Below are positions 1-6,907 of a stretch of 9,400 nucleotides of DNA, piece after piece. Each line of letters starts with the position of its first letter. The stretch's first letter is position 1. Source of the stretch: CAZUCD01 sp964618855 (lineage in GTDB: Bacteria; Sumerlaeota; Sumerlaeia; SLMS01; JANRJK01); the NCBI GenBank assembly GCA_964618855.1, contig CAZUCD010000147.1, forward strand, positions 1-9,400, read 5' to 3'. A program made the position numbers and the translations under genes. The notes below the pieces were generated by a model. The model ran no database searches. It saw only the letters and a list, made by a program, of their open reading frames with translations, and had not been told where the DNA came from.

Positions 1-1
1 A

Positions 2-1324
2 CTGACCGAGAAGCTCAACGCGGCGGAGCAGGTGCTTCGCCACGGGAACCGTGACCTCGCCCTGTCCAACGTGGTCTCGCCGAATGTGACCGAGGGCGAA
101 ATCCTCGAGTTGGTCAACGACGGCGCGAAGCGCGATGCCGCCATCAGGGAGCGCCGCGAACTGGCCGCCGCCCACGGCGAGGACAAGGCATTCGCCGAGG
201 CGACCGCGCGCCTCATCGACCGCGCCAACCGCGTCGGAAGGATGCACGAGGAGTTCCTGATCATACCCGACGTGGAGAGCGTGCGTGGGGACTGGATCGC
301 CCCCGGGCAGCGCCCGACGGCGCCCTCACGGATCTCCGCCGCGGGCGTGGAGCTGGACCGCGTCCTCGCCGGCGCCTTCTCCTCCGGTTCCGGACCGGTG
401 GGACCCGCCGTCTCGGAGTTCCTCTCGATCGCCGCGGGGACGCGCGGGTATCCGTCCGAGTTCCGCCGCGACCTCAAGAACGCCTATGTGCGGTACAGCC
501 CGTTCCGCCTTGCCGCGTGGATGTACCTCGTCTGCGCGGGCCTCTACGCGAGCCACTTTTTCTGGGGATCGGGCTGGATGAAGCACTCGGCGTGGGGCCT
601 CATGCTCGCCGGCTTCGGGTTCCACACGGCGGCGGTGGGCACGAGGCTCTACCTCGCAGGCCACATGCCGGTCTCCAACATGTACGAGTCGATCACGTTC
701 GCAAGCTGGGCGGCGATGATGATCGCGGTCGTGTTCGAAGGCGCGGGGCGGAGGGGCACGATGGGCCTGGGTGCGTGCATCCTCGGCTTCCTCCTGCTGA
801 CGGGAAGCTCCCTCATGCCGCTCCACGACACGCGCATCCACCCCCTGCGGGCCGTGCTGAACAGTTACTGGCTGAACATCCACGTGACGATGATGCTGAT
901 CAGCTATGCGGCCTTCGGGTTGGCGGCGGTGTTCGCGGCGGGCTGCCTGGGCAAGATGCTGCTGCGCCGCGAGGCCTTCTTCGGCTCCGAGCCGATCATG
1001 ACCACCTCGCAGATGGAGGAGTTCGCCTACCGCCTTGTTCAGGTGGGCTGGCCCATCCTGACGCTGGGCGTCACGCTCGGCGCGGTGTGGGCGGACACGG
1101 CGTGGGGCCGCTACTGGGGCTGGGATCCGAAGGAGACGTGGGCCTTCATCACGTGGATCGTGTACACAATATACCTGCACACGCGCATCGTGATGGGTTG
1201 GCGCGGGAAGATGAGCGCGGCGTGCTGCCTGCTCGGGTTCACGTGCGTCATCATCACGTGGCTCGGGGTTAGCTACCATCCGTGGTTCGCGGGCGGCCTG
1301 CACAGCTACGCTTCGCCGACCTGA
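2..1324 (+). CDS. ccsA: Cytochrome c assembly protein CcsA/ResC type with soluble N-terminal segment (5' partial)
   Basis: This is the membrane component of system II cytochrome c maturation, which handles heme and presents it for attachment to apocytochromes outside the cytoplasmic membrane. The reading frame is open to the left edge, so the true start lies before the window and the GTG at 32 is probably internal. About 155 mostly hydrophilic residues come first, then about eight membrane helices from about nt 500. The WWD-type heme motif WGRYWGWDPKETW lies at nt 1103-1141. Candidate heme-ligand or loop histidines are in GHMPVSNMYE (His at 662-664), NIHVTM (881-883), SYHPWF (1277-1279) and GGLHSY (1301-1303). 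The segment before the membrane domain (FLIIPD..., then YPSEFRRDLKNAYVRYSPFR) resembles long CcsA proteins in which a periplasmic region, sometimes with ResB, precedes CcsA; this comparison is from memory. The stop TGA is 3 nt from the stop of the convergent gene. The family call is firm; whether ResB is fused upstream cannot be seen. Confidence 0.92.
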   Translation: MTEKLNAAEQVLRHGNRDLALSNVVSPNVTEGEILELVNDGAKRDAAIRERRELAAAHGEDKAFAEATARLIDRANRVGRMHEEFLIIPDVESVRGDWIAPGQRPTAPSRISAAGVELDRVLAGAFSSGSGPVGPAVSEFLSIAAGTRGYPSEFRRDLKNAYVRYSPFRLAAWMYLVCAGLYASHFFWGSGWMKHSAWGLMLAGFGFHTAAVGTRLYLAGHMPVSNMYESITFASWAAMMIAVVFEGAGRRGTMGLGACILGFLLLTGSSLMPLHDTRIHPLRAVLNSYWLNIHVTMMLISYAAFGLAAVFAAGCLGKMLLRREAFFGSEPIMTTSQMEEFAYRLVQVGWPILTLGVTLGAVWADTAWGRYWGWDPKETWAFITWIVYTIYLHTRIVMGWRGKMSAACCLLGFTCVIITWLGVSYHPWFAGGLHSYASPT

Positions 1325-1327
1325 TCG

Positions 1328-2737
1328 CTACTCCCCCGCCGGGCACTCGAGCTCCGCGGTGGTTTGCGTCAGCCTCAGCACATGGCGCAGTCCCGAGGGG
1401 CGCGACGCCGCGACGAGTCTGACCCCGGGTTCGCCGAGCAGTCGTGCGATGCCCGCGTTCCCGCCAAGGTCGGCGACAATCCCGGGGTCCGCAGCAAGCA
1501 CGTCCGCTTCCCCGATGGGCGAGCCCCTGCGCGTCGCGTGCTCGCGGCCAATGCGTTCGAGCGCGGCCTGCAGACTGCCCGCGATGCGCGCACGTTCGAG
1601 CGCCGCCGGATGGGGCGAGATGCGCTCCACTTCACTTGCGAAAAGGGATCCCGCCAAGGCGAGGACGAAGAGGAGGGACTTCGCGCGCACGTGGGACGCA
1701 AAGCCCAGGGCTACGATGCACGCGTAGGCGATCCCGAGTATGGCCATCATGCCCAGGCGCGCGTTCTCACCCACCAGGACGGACATCCCCAGCAGGACGA
1801 GGCCGAATGCCCCGGCCGCCCAGCGTCGCCCGCGGCCAAGGGAAGCGGCGGACGACGCCGTGAGCATCGCAACGAGGAGGCCGTGGATGGCGGCGCCCAC
1901 GGCGAGTAGCGTCGCCCCTGCGATCGGCGCGCCTCCGAGGATTCGCCGCGGAGCTTCCATCGGGGCGCCCAGAACGCCGGCGATCCCCTCGGCCAGTCGC
2001 AGCCACGGGCCGGCAGTGAACGCCTCCCCGGTTGGACCGCCGCCGGGACCGAAGGCAATCGCCACGACTGCGCCCACGGCGGCCGTGGCTGCCCCCAAAG
2101 CGGCCATCCTGCGGCGGGGTCCCCGGGGGATGGATGCGGCAAGCAGCGCCAGCCCCGTAGAGGACACCGCGCCAGCGAAGGGCGCGAGCAGTCCCCCGAT
2201 GAGGCCGCAGACCCCCGCCAGTTCGAGGTCGTCGCGATGGCGATCGGGTTGCGAAGCCGCCTCGACGGCCTTGAAGGCGGCGAACCCGAGGGCGCACGTC
2301 GCAAGGGCCACGGGAAAGTTGGCCGCGTGTTCGAGCATGGGCCTGTGGAGGGGATGAATCCCGTAGAAGAATGCCGCCACGGCGCCTGCGCGGGCACTGC
2401 GCCGCCCCGGCAGGAGTCGTCGCAGGATCGCCCCTGCGAGCAGCCCGACCATCATGGACATTGCCGCATGGGAGACGTGGAGGGTCAGGCGCACGAGGTC
2501 GGGCGGCACGGTCGGTGCCTCGATGAGCGCGCGCGACCATGTCAATTCGGCGAGCGACTCCGCCGTCCCCGCAGGATCGGCAAGGAGCGCCAGCTCCCTC
2601 CCCCACATCGGCAACGCGAGCAGCGGAAGGTGCACCACGGAGGAGGCCACCCCGCCACCCATCGCGCCCATCAGGCGCTCGCTGGCTTCCTCGGGTTCCG
2701 GCTCTGGAGGCGCGGGTAGTGGCGGCTCCTCAGCCAT
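1328..2737 (-). CDS. Polytopic membrane protein, GT-C/TMTC-like, function unknown
   Basis: This 469-residue protein has a Pro/Glu-rich N-terminus (residues 1-20), about nine hydrophobic segments between residues 28 and 368, and a soluble C-terminal tail of about 100 residues. Residues 82-160 are the informative part: a helix containing LHVSHAAMS, a basic turn RRLLPGRRSARA, then FFYGIHPLHR (124-132) and another helix. This order resembles the region around the 'HPLHVE' signature of TMTC-type O-mannosyltransferase-like GT-C proteins. The YRPL-type motif expected ahead of it in that family is not visible, and no tetratricopeptide repeats follow. Sugar transfer is therefore only a possibility, and the protein may be a non-catalytic relative. 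It is the last gene of the minus-strand run. Its ATG overlaps the preceding gene's stop by 8 nt and has no clear Shine-Dalgarno sequence, consistent with translational coupling. The coding sequence is secure; the function is not. Confidence 0.75.
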   Translation of the reverse strand: MAEEPPLPAPPEPEPEEASERLMGAMGGGVASSVVHLPLLALPMWGRELALLADPAGTAESLAELTWSRALIEAPTVPPDLVRLTLHVSHAAMSMMVGLLAGAILRRLLPGRRSARAGAVAAFFYGIHPLHRPMLEHAANFPVALATCALGFAAFKAVEAASQPDRHRDDLELAGVCGLIGGLLAPFAGAVSSTGLALLAASIPRGPRRRMAALGAATAAVGAVVAIAFGPGGGPTGEAFTAGPWLRLAEGIAGVLGAPMEAPRRILGGAPIAGATLLAVGAAIHGLLVAMLTASSAASLGRGRRWAAGAFGLVLLGMSVLVGENARLGMMAILGIAYACIVALGFASHVRAKSLLFVLALAGSLFASEVERISPHPAALERARIAGSLQAALERIGREHATRRGSPIGEADVLAADPGIVADLGGNAGIARLLGEPGVRLVAASRPSGLRHVLRLTQTTAELECPAGE

Positions 2738-3476
2738 CAGTCGCAGGTTCGTTCGCAGCGGGAGCGGACTCCGCGCCCTGCATCATGCGGCGCGACAGGG
2801 CCTCCAGTTGCTCGACGTGGCCTGCGAGTTCCCCGGCAGTCGTCGCGCACCGGACAAGGGACAGGAGCGGCGGCGGGGAGGCTTTCCCCGTGAGGAGCCA
2901 GTGGAGGAACCAAAGGTCGCCGATGCTCGCGATGAACATCAGCTTGTCCCCCATCCCGACCTTCTCCGGCTTGAAGCCAAAGCGGCGGACCGTGCGCTCC
3001 TCCAGGAAGTATGTGGCCATCGTGATGCGCGTTTCGGGGGGCATGGCGCCCTCGCGCGCGCGCCTCGCGAGGACGGCCAGAGTCTCGAGGGCGCTCGCCA
3101 TCAGGACACGCTTCGCCCGTGCACGCCCACCGGCCACCCGCCACAGGCGCGGATAATCGTAGGAGCCGCCAAGATGCACCTCGAGTTCCCCGGGGCGCGG
3201 CTTCCAGGAGAACGCGAACTCCGAGTGGTAGTCGTACAGGCCGGCCAGGCGATTGAAGGGTCCGCCCGTCAGGCGGAGGATCGGAAACAGCATGACGATC
3301 CACGGCAGCAGGAGGACGGGGGCGTGGTCGGCGCCGAACTTCCACCACTTCCAGAGCACGACGATCCCGATGAGCTGAAAGACGGTGGCCCAGACCCACT
3401 GGAGGATGCGGGCGGGGGACGTGGCCCCCGTCCGCGACCCAGGGTCAGGGGGCCGCGGGGGTGCTTCCGGTGGCAT
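2730..3476 (-). CDS. Unrecognised protein with two N-terminal membrane helices
   Basis: I do not recognise this 248-residue protein. It has a Pro-rich N-terminus (1-22), two hydrophobic helices (about 25-42 and 52-70) joined by a short loop with WKWWKFG, and then a soluble domain of about 175 residues. The soluble part starts with an aromatic-rich stretch (GLYDYHSEFAFSWKPR, 79-94), suggestive of beta structure, and continues as probable helices (residues 120-195), with a low-complexity Ala/Glu tail. Two helices with a short loop would put both ends on the same side of the membrane, most likely the cytoplasm. The gene lies between lptB and a GT-C-like membrane gene. Its ATG overlaps the 3' end of lptB by 32 nt, with no Shine-Dalgarno sequence visible, so coupled translation is likely. 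No later in-frame start was found before the first helix. Its conserved position in the run suggests a membrane-associated envelope role, but that is inference. Confidence 0.8.
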   Translation of the reverse strand: MPPEAPPRPPDPGSRTGATSPARILQWVWATVFQLIGIVVLWKWWKFGADHAPVLLLPWIVMLFPILRLTGGPFNRLAGLYDYHSEFAFSWKPRPGELEVHLGGSYDYPRLWRVAGGRARAKRVLMASALETLAVLARRAREGAMPPETRITMATYFLEERTVRRFGFKPEKVGMGDKLMFIASIGDLWFLHWLLTGKASPPPLLSLVRCATTAGELAGHVEQLEALSRRMMQGAESAPAANEPATDG

Positions 3477-4299
3477 TGTCGCGGTCCGCGAGCAGGTCGC
3501 GGACGATGCGCTCGGTGATGTACGCCTTGCTCTTTTCGTCGGCGGCGATTTCCTGCACGGAGCCCGACACGACGACGCGGCCGTCGCTCATCAGGTAGCT
3601 GCGGTCGGTGATGTAGAGCGTCTCGCGGACATTGTGGTCGGTGATGAGGATGCCGAGGCCGCGCGCCTTGAGCTGACTGATGATCTGCTGGAGGTCCTCG
3701 ACTGTCTTCGGGTCGATGGCGGCGAAGGGTTCGTCGAGGAAGATGATCTTTGGGTCGAGTGCAAGTGCGCGCGCTATCTCAACGCGGCGTTTCTCGCCGC
3801 CCGAAAGGGTGCCGGCAATCTGGCGGGCGACGCCCTTCAGGCCGAGGTCCTCGATCAACCGGTCCTGGATCTCGCGCACCTGGTCGCGGGACTTGCCCGA
3901 CGGCTCGAGGATGGCGCGGATGTTCTCGCGCACCGTCATCTTGCGGAAGACGCTGGATTCCTGGCAGAGGTAGCTGATGCCGAGGCGGGCGCGCTCGTGG
4001 ATGGGCATCGCGCTGATGTCCCGGTCCCCGAAGTACACCTTCCCCATCGTCGGGCGCGTGAACCCAACGACCATCTTGAAGGTCGTCGTCTTCCCAGCGC
4101 CGTTCGGGCCCAGGAGGCCAACGATCTCACCCGTCGTCAGTTGGATCGACACTTCGTCCACGACGCGCTTCTGGCCGTAAACCTTGACCAGTTTCTCGGT
4201 GCGGATTTGGGCGAGGCTCATCCGGGGTTCCGGGGTGGCGGTGTTGTCCTGCATCAACATCGAAGGCGCAGTGTGGACCCCATGCCTGCATGCCCTCAA
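3445..4299 (-). CDS. lptB: LPS export ABC transporter ATP-binding protein LptB
   Basis: LptB is the cytoplasmic ATPase that, with LptF/LptG, extracts lipopolysaccharide from the inner membrane and drives it across the Lpt bridge. With the TTG start the protein has 284 residues. All nucleotide-binding elements are intact: Walker A GPNGAGKTT (64-72), Q-loop Gln113 in SYLCQESSVFRK, signature LSGGEKRR (165-172), Walker B IIFLDEP with catalytic Glu190, and switch His222 in DHNVRE. The text around the Q-loop and the 'LDEPFAAIDP' segment point to LptB rather than branched-chain amino-acid transport ATPases. The TTG start at 4299 was chosen because GGAGGAGG lies 9 nt before it. In-frame ATGs at 4260, 4254 and 4221 would give a length nearer the usual 240 or so residues but lack a strong ribosome-binding site. 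The usual neighbours lptA, lptC and rpoN are absent here. The family call is firm; the exact start is uncertain. Confidence 0.93.
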   Translation of the reverse strand: MRACRHGVHTAPSMLMQDNTATPEPRMSLAQIRTEKLVKVYGQKRVVDEVSIQLTTGEIVGLLGPNGAGKTTTFKMVVGFTRPTMGKVYFGDRDISAMPIHERARLGISYLCQESSVFRKMTVRENIRAILEPSGKSRDQVREIQDRLIEDLGLKGVARQIAGTLSGGEKRRVEIARALALDPKIIFLDEPFAAIDPKTVEDLQQIISQLKARGLGILITDHNVRETLYITDRSYLMSDGRVVVSGSVQEIAADEKSKAYITERIVRDLLADRDNATGSTPAAP

Positions 4300-4308
4300 G
4301 CGAAAGAG

Positions 4309-4316
4309 CCTCCTCC
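4309..4316 (-). promoter_or_regulatory. Strong Shine-Dalgarno sequence for lptB
   Basis: On the minus strand this reads GGAGGAGG, a near-perfect match to the anti-Shine-Dalgarno sequence. It starts one nucleotide after the stop codon (4318-4320) of the upstream gene and lies 9 nt before the TTG at 4299. It is the strongest ribosome-binding site in the window, and it favours the TTG start over the downstream ATGs. A ribosome finishing the upstream gene would terminate directly on it, so re-initiation is plausible. Confidence 0.6.
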
Positions 4317-4317
4317 G

Positions 4318-6162
4318 TCAAGGAACGCGGATCAGGTTCCATCCGGGGGCGGCCCGGTCCAACTCCGGGGTTTGGACCCGCATGGGCGCGGCCGTGCGCT
4401 CCAGCCTGCGGATGCGGGTCGCCTCGACCTGTGCCATGTCCGGGTCGCGCCCCTCGACAAAGTTGAAGGCGCCGGCGATTGCGGAAAGTTGGATCGACTC
4501 CCCGGGGATGAGGATGAAGTCGACACGCCGGTCGCGCAGCCGCGCGAGGAACCGGGCGTCGTCCGTCTCCGTGTAGATTTCCGCGGCGGCACGCATTCCC
4601 CCGATGTTTGACCAATACTGCGAGCTGATCGAGCGGGCGCGGCCCGTGTGGAGCAGGTACGGACCGAAACCCAGGGGCGCGAGGATGATGGGTTTGGTGG
4701 ATGGCCCGGAGGCTGCCAAGTCCCGTCCCAGCGCCGCGATGGCGCCGGGGATGATGGTGGCGGCCGCAGGGCGCGTGCGTGCCGCGGCGATCTCCTCGCG
4801 CGTCGAGTAGATCGTCTCCCCCAGGGGCGCGCAGATCATCACGCCGATGGCGAGGATGCGCGAACGCAGGGTGAAGGGTGCGTCGGCCACGGCCCCTATC
4901 ACAACTATCGGGAGCATCACGGACCCGAGCCGCAGCCAACGGACTGCGTCGTACGAGAGGACAAGGAACGCGCCCGAAACGATCGTGACCCACCACAGTC
5001 GCGACGCGCGGCGCTCGCCGATGAGGAGAAGCGCGGCGGGGGCTAGTGGGAGGAGGCCAACCTGCCTGACCAGGTGCTGCAGGCCCCGCATCGGCCATTC
5101 GCCGAGCGAACGGTACTCCTCTATGACGTGGCGGTGTCGCGCGAAGTCCGGGTCCTGCAGGACAGAGAGATGCGCCCAGTCGAAGCCGCGCACCCAGCCA
5201 GCGCAGATCGCCAGGACGGCGACGTGCAGCACAGCCCCAAAGGCAAGGCGGGCAGACCGGCCCCCGAAACTGGTTCCGGCCCGGGCCGCCTCGAGGACTC
5301 CCCCCCCGCCGAGCCAGGCAAGGAGGTGGATCGGATGGAGCCGGTCGATGATGGGGAGCGGCGCGCCCTCGATGAGGAGCATCGCCGCAAGGCTGGCGCT
5401 CCCGGTGATCCACCACGCGCGCCAAAACGGGAGCCTCGACTGGTCTGCCATGACGACATCGAATGCCGCGAGCGAGGCCACGAGAAGGAAGATCGCCGTG
5501 TGTTCCGTGGAGCCCAACCAGAAGAGGTAGGCCTCTGCGGCGCCGGCGACCGCGCCCAGCGCCGCGGTGGGGCGGTCGCGCGCAAGCATCACGCAGGCAC
5601 AGAGTCCCGCGAGCAGCGCGGTCTGAAGGGCGCTTTGGTCGAGGAACCCCGGCGGGCCCTGCGATGCCACCCAGGGCATCAGCGCCATCGAGGCCGCCCA
5701 GGCCAGGCCGAGTCTCCGACGCCCATTGACGAATGCGAGCAGGGCCGGCGCGAGCATCGTGAGAACTGAAACCGTGGGCCCGAACCACAAAGCCAACCGC
5801 CGCAACCCCTTCTCATCCGTTCCCGTGACAAGAGTACCCGCTCGCAGGGCGACCGTGTTGGCCAGTGTCCACTCGTTGACGCGACCGAAGGGGGCGTTGT
5901 CGTCGGCAATCACGGGCACGCGCAGAGAACCCGTCCGCAGGCCCTCCTCGAGGATGTAAAGGTGGAGGACGCTGTCGGGATCCACAAGGATCGGCACGCC
6001 CCTGTGCTCCGTTCGCCACAGACCGGTCATGCGGATGGCGACACCCGAGGCGAGGATGACCCCGAGGAGCGCCAGCACTTGGAGCCAGCTCCACGGATGG
6101 GAAGGGCGCGGTGAGTCCACGATGCCGATCGCCGGCTGGGGTGGTTTGTTGTCCGACTCCAT
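4318..6162 (-). CDS. Multi-spanning GT-C glycosyltransferase candidate, STT3/oligosaccharyltransferase-like
   Basis: This 614-residue membrane protein has one helix near residues 26-46, roughly ten more between 123 and 450, and a soluble C-terminal domain of about 160 residues. That is the general layout of GT-C enzymes, which move sugars from polyprenyl carriers to acceptors outside the cytoplasmic membrane. STT3-like signs are the first-loop motif DPDSVLHLYILEEG (61-74), comparable to the metal-binding 'DxD..YH' segment of STT3/AglB/PglB; GFLDQSALQ (172-180), comparable to the second acidic 'DH/DN' motif; IEEYRSLGEW (347-356), a possible counterpart of the SVSE/TIXE loop; and SYDAVRWLRL (403-412). 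In the tail, SSQYWSNIGG (513-522) sits where WWDYG would be expected, but the motif itself is absent. The ATG at 6162 is preferred: extending the frame further upstream would run antisense into the divergent gene. It heads the minus-strand run, with lptB 18 nt downstream. The class is fairly likely; substrate and activity are unknown. Confidence 0.8.
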   Translation of the reverse strand: MESDNKPPQPAIGIVDSPRPSHPWSWLQVLALLGVILASGVAIRMTGLWRTEHRGVPILVDPDSVLHLYILEEGLRTGSLRVPVIADDNAPFGRVNEWTLANTVALRAGTLVTGTDEKGLRRLALWFGPTVSVLTMLAPALLAFVNGRRRLGLAWAASMALMPWVASQGPPGFLDQSALQTALLAGLCACVMLARDRPTAALGAVAGAAEAYLFWLGSTEHTAIFLLVASLAAFDVVMADQSRLPFWRAWWITGSASLAAMLLIEGAPLPIIDRLHPIHLLAWLGGGGVLEAARAGTSFGGRSARLAFGAVLHVAVLAICAGWVRGFDWAHLSVLQDPDFARHRHVIEEYRSLGEWPMRGLQHLVRQVGLLPLAPAALLLIGERRASRLWWVTIVSGAFLVLSYDAVRWLRLGSVMLPIVVIGAVADAPFTLRSRILAIGVMICAPLGETIYSTREEIAAARTRPAAATIIPGAIAALGRDLAASGPSTKPIILAPLGFGPYLLHTGRARSISSQYWSNIGGMRAAAEIYTETDDARFLARLRDRRVDFILIPGESIQLSAIAGAFNFVEGRDPDMAQVEATRIRRLERTAAPMRVQTPELDRAAPGWNLIRVP

Positions 6163-6273
6163 GCGGGTCCATACCCCACCCCTTGCAAGACGGGGGCAAC
6201 GGGACCGAGCGCCAAACCCCGTGGGGTCTGCGGGGGTCACACACAGTACTACCCAGACTGCGAGGTCCGCCCC
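6163..6273. other. Divergent intergenic region
   Basis: These 111 nt separate two divergently transcribed genes and must hold the promoters of both the minus-strand run and the small Cys-rich gene, unless transcripts enter from elsewhere. No convincing sigma-70 type -35/-10 pair was found on either strand. The one compact symmetric element is ACCCCGTGGGGT at 6216-6227, a 5-bp inverted repeat around GT near the middle. It is a possible operator, but short enough to be chance in GC-rich DNA. Confidence 0.4.
6262..6265 (+). promoter_or_regulatory. Shine-Dalgarno sequence for the Cys-rich protein gene
   Basis: GAGG lies 8 nt before the ATG at 6274. The spacing supports that ATG as the start. Confidence 0.45.
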
Positions 6274-6789
6274 ATGCCCGAATCGACGAGTTTCCTCGAC
6301 GCCATCGAGGTCAAGTCCCCTTGCTCGATGAGCTGGGAAGGCATGTCCGGCGACGAACGGAAGCGGTTTTGCCGCACGTGCAAACTGCACGTGTACAACC
6401 TGAGCGAAATGACCCGGGCCGAGGCCGAGGCGCTGATCCGACGGGAGGAGGGGCACTTGTGCGCGCGGTTCCACCGCCGCCCGGACGGGACCATCCTCAC
6501 CAAGGACTGTGGCGCCGTGGTTGCCGCGCGCAAGCGGCGGACGTTCGCGGCGACCGTGGCCGTGCTGCTGGGCCTCGTGGCGAGCGCGTACGCCGCTGCG
6601 CGGTCAGGTGGCGCGCACGACTCTGCGGACTATGGGGAGCAACTGCGGCGCGAACGCTACCTTGCGCCCCTGCGGACCATCCCGGTCGTCGGCCCCGGGA
6701 TCGACAAGATCATCCCGCCACCGCAGGTGCTCATGGGCGACATTGCCGTGCCGATGCCTGCCGCAGCCCCGCGATGCCAGGGGGCCTGA
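6274..6789 (+). CDS. Small Cys-rich protein with one membrane helix, conserved hypothetical
   Basis: This 171-residue protein has an N-terminal cytoplasmic-type domain with five cysteines: Cys17 (SPCSMSWEGM), the pair Cys33/Cys36 (RFCRTC), Cys63 (HLCARF) and Cys79 (TKDC). One hydrophobic helix follows at about 88-108, then a tail of about 60 residues ending in a Pro-rich stretch. The pattern 'PC..W..M....R.FC..C...V..LS.MT..EA...I' and then 'LC.R....DG' is a recurrent uncharacterised domain that I recall from Bacteroidota, Planctomycetota, Acidobacteriota and Myxococcota. The Cys spacing suggests metal or Fe-S binding, but no ligand is established. The N-terminus has no signal peptide, so the Cys domain is probably cytoplasmic with the tail outside; the basic RKRR before the helix fits that orientation. 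The gene stands alone between the divergent minus-strand run and the AtuA pair. Confidence 0.85.
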   Translation: MPESTSFLDAIEVKSPCSMSWEGMSGDERKRFCRTCKLHVYNLSEMTRAEAEALIRREEGHLCARFHRRPDGTILTKDCGAVVAARKRRTFAATVAVLLGLVASAYAAARSGGAHDSADYGEQLRRERYLAPLRTIPVVGPGIDKIIPPPQVLMGDIAVPMPAAAPRCQGA

Positions 6790-6907
6790 ACCGCGGGCAC
6801 ACCGGCGCTCCAGCGGACGCGCCGGGCCTGAGCCGGAAGTTGTTGCCCTAGCCGTTGCCTGCTCGAAAACTCCGCAGGTAAACGCTTGAAGAGAGAGCAA
6901 CGGCTCC
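6790..6907. other. Intergenic region before the AtuA pair
   Basis: These 118 nt separate the Cys-rich gene from the AtuA gene and are the likely site of that pair's promoter. The part nearest the AtuA gene (about 6866-6900) is less GC-rich and includes a purine-rich GAAGAGAGAG run ending 10 nt before the ATG, which may serve as a weak ribosome-binding site. No clear -35/-10 pair was recognised. Confidence 0.35.
6802..6825. repeat. GC-rich inverted repeat, possible stem-loop
   Basis: CCGGCGC at 6802-6808 pairs exactly with GCGCCGG at 6819-6825 across a 10-nt loop. It starts 12 nt after the stop of the Cys-rich gene, where a terminator could sit. No T-run follows it, so it is not a classic intrinsic terminator. 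A weak or Rho-assisted end, or chance in GC-rich DNA, are both possible. Confidence 0.3.

Noticed and set aside
326..1303. A 325-codon open frame antisense to ccsA
   Set aside because: The sense frame encodes the WWD motif and membrane helices; the antisense product is His/Arg-rich with no domain.
3385..4611. A 408-codon open frame antisense to lptB
   Set aside because: LptB on the other strand has all the ATPase motifs; the antisense frame is a Asp/Arg/Ala-rich shadow produced by GC-rich third codon positions.
4127..5788. A 553-codon open frame on the minus strand
   Set aside because: It lies in another frame of the STT3-like and lptB genes. Its product is rich in Arg, Pro, Gly and His with no hydrophobic segments or motifs, as expected for a shadow frame in high-GC DNA.
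6216..6227. Palindrome ACCCCGTGGGGT as a regulator binding site
   Set aside because: A 5-bp arm in GC-rich DNA is easily due to chance and there is no second copy nearby; it is mentioned only within the intergenic entry.
6163..6474. N-terminal extension of the STT3-like gene by about 104 codons
   Set aside because: It would run antisense through the conserved cysteine domain of the divergent gene and adds no recognisable sequence; the ATG at 6162 leads directly into the first membrane helix.
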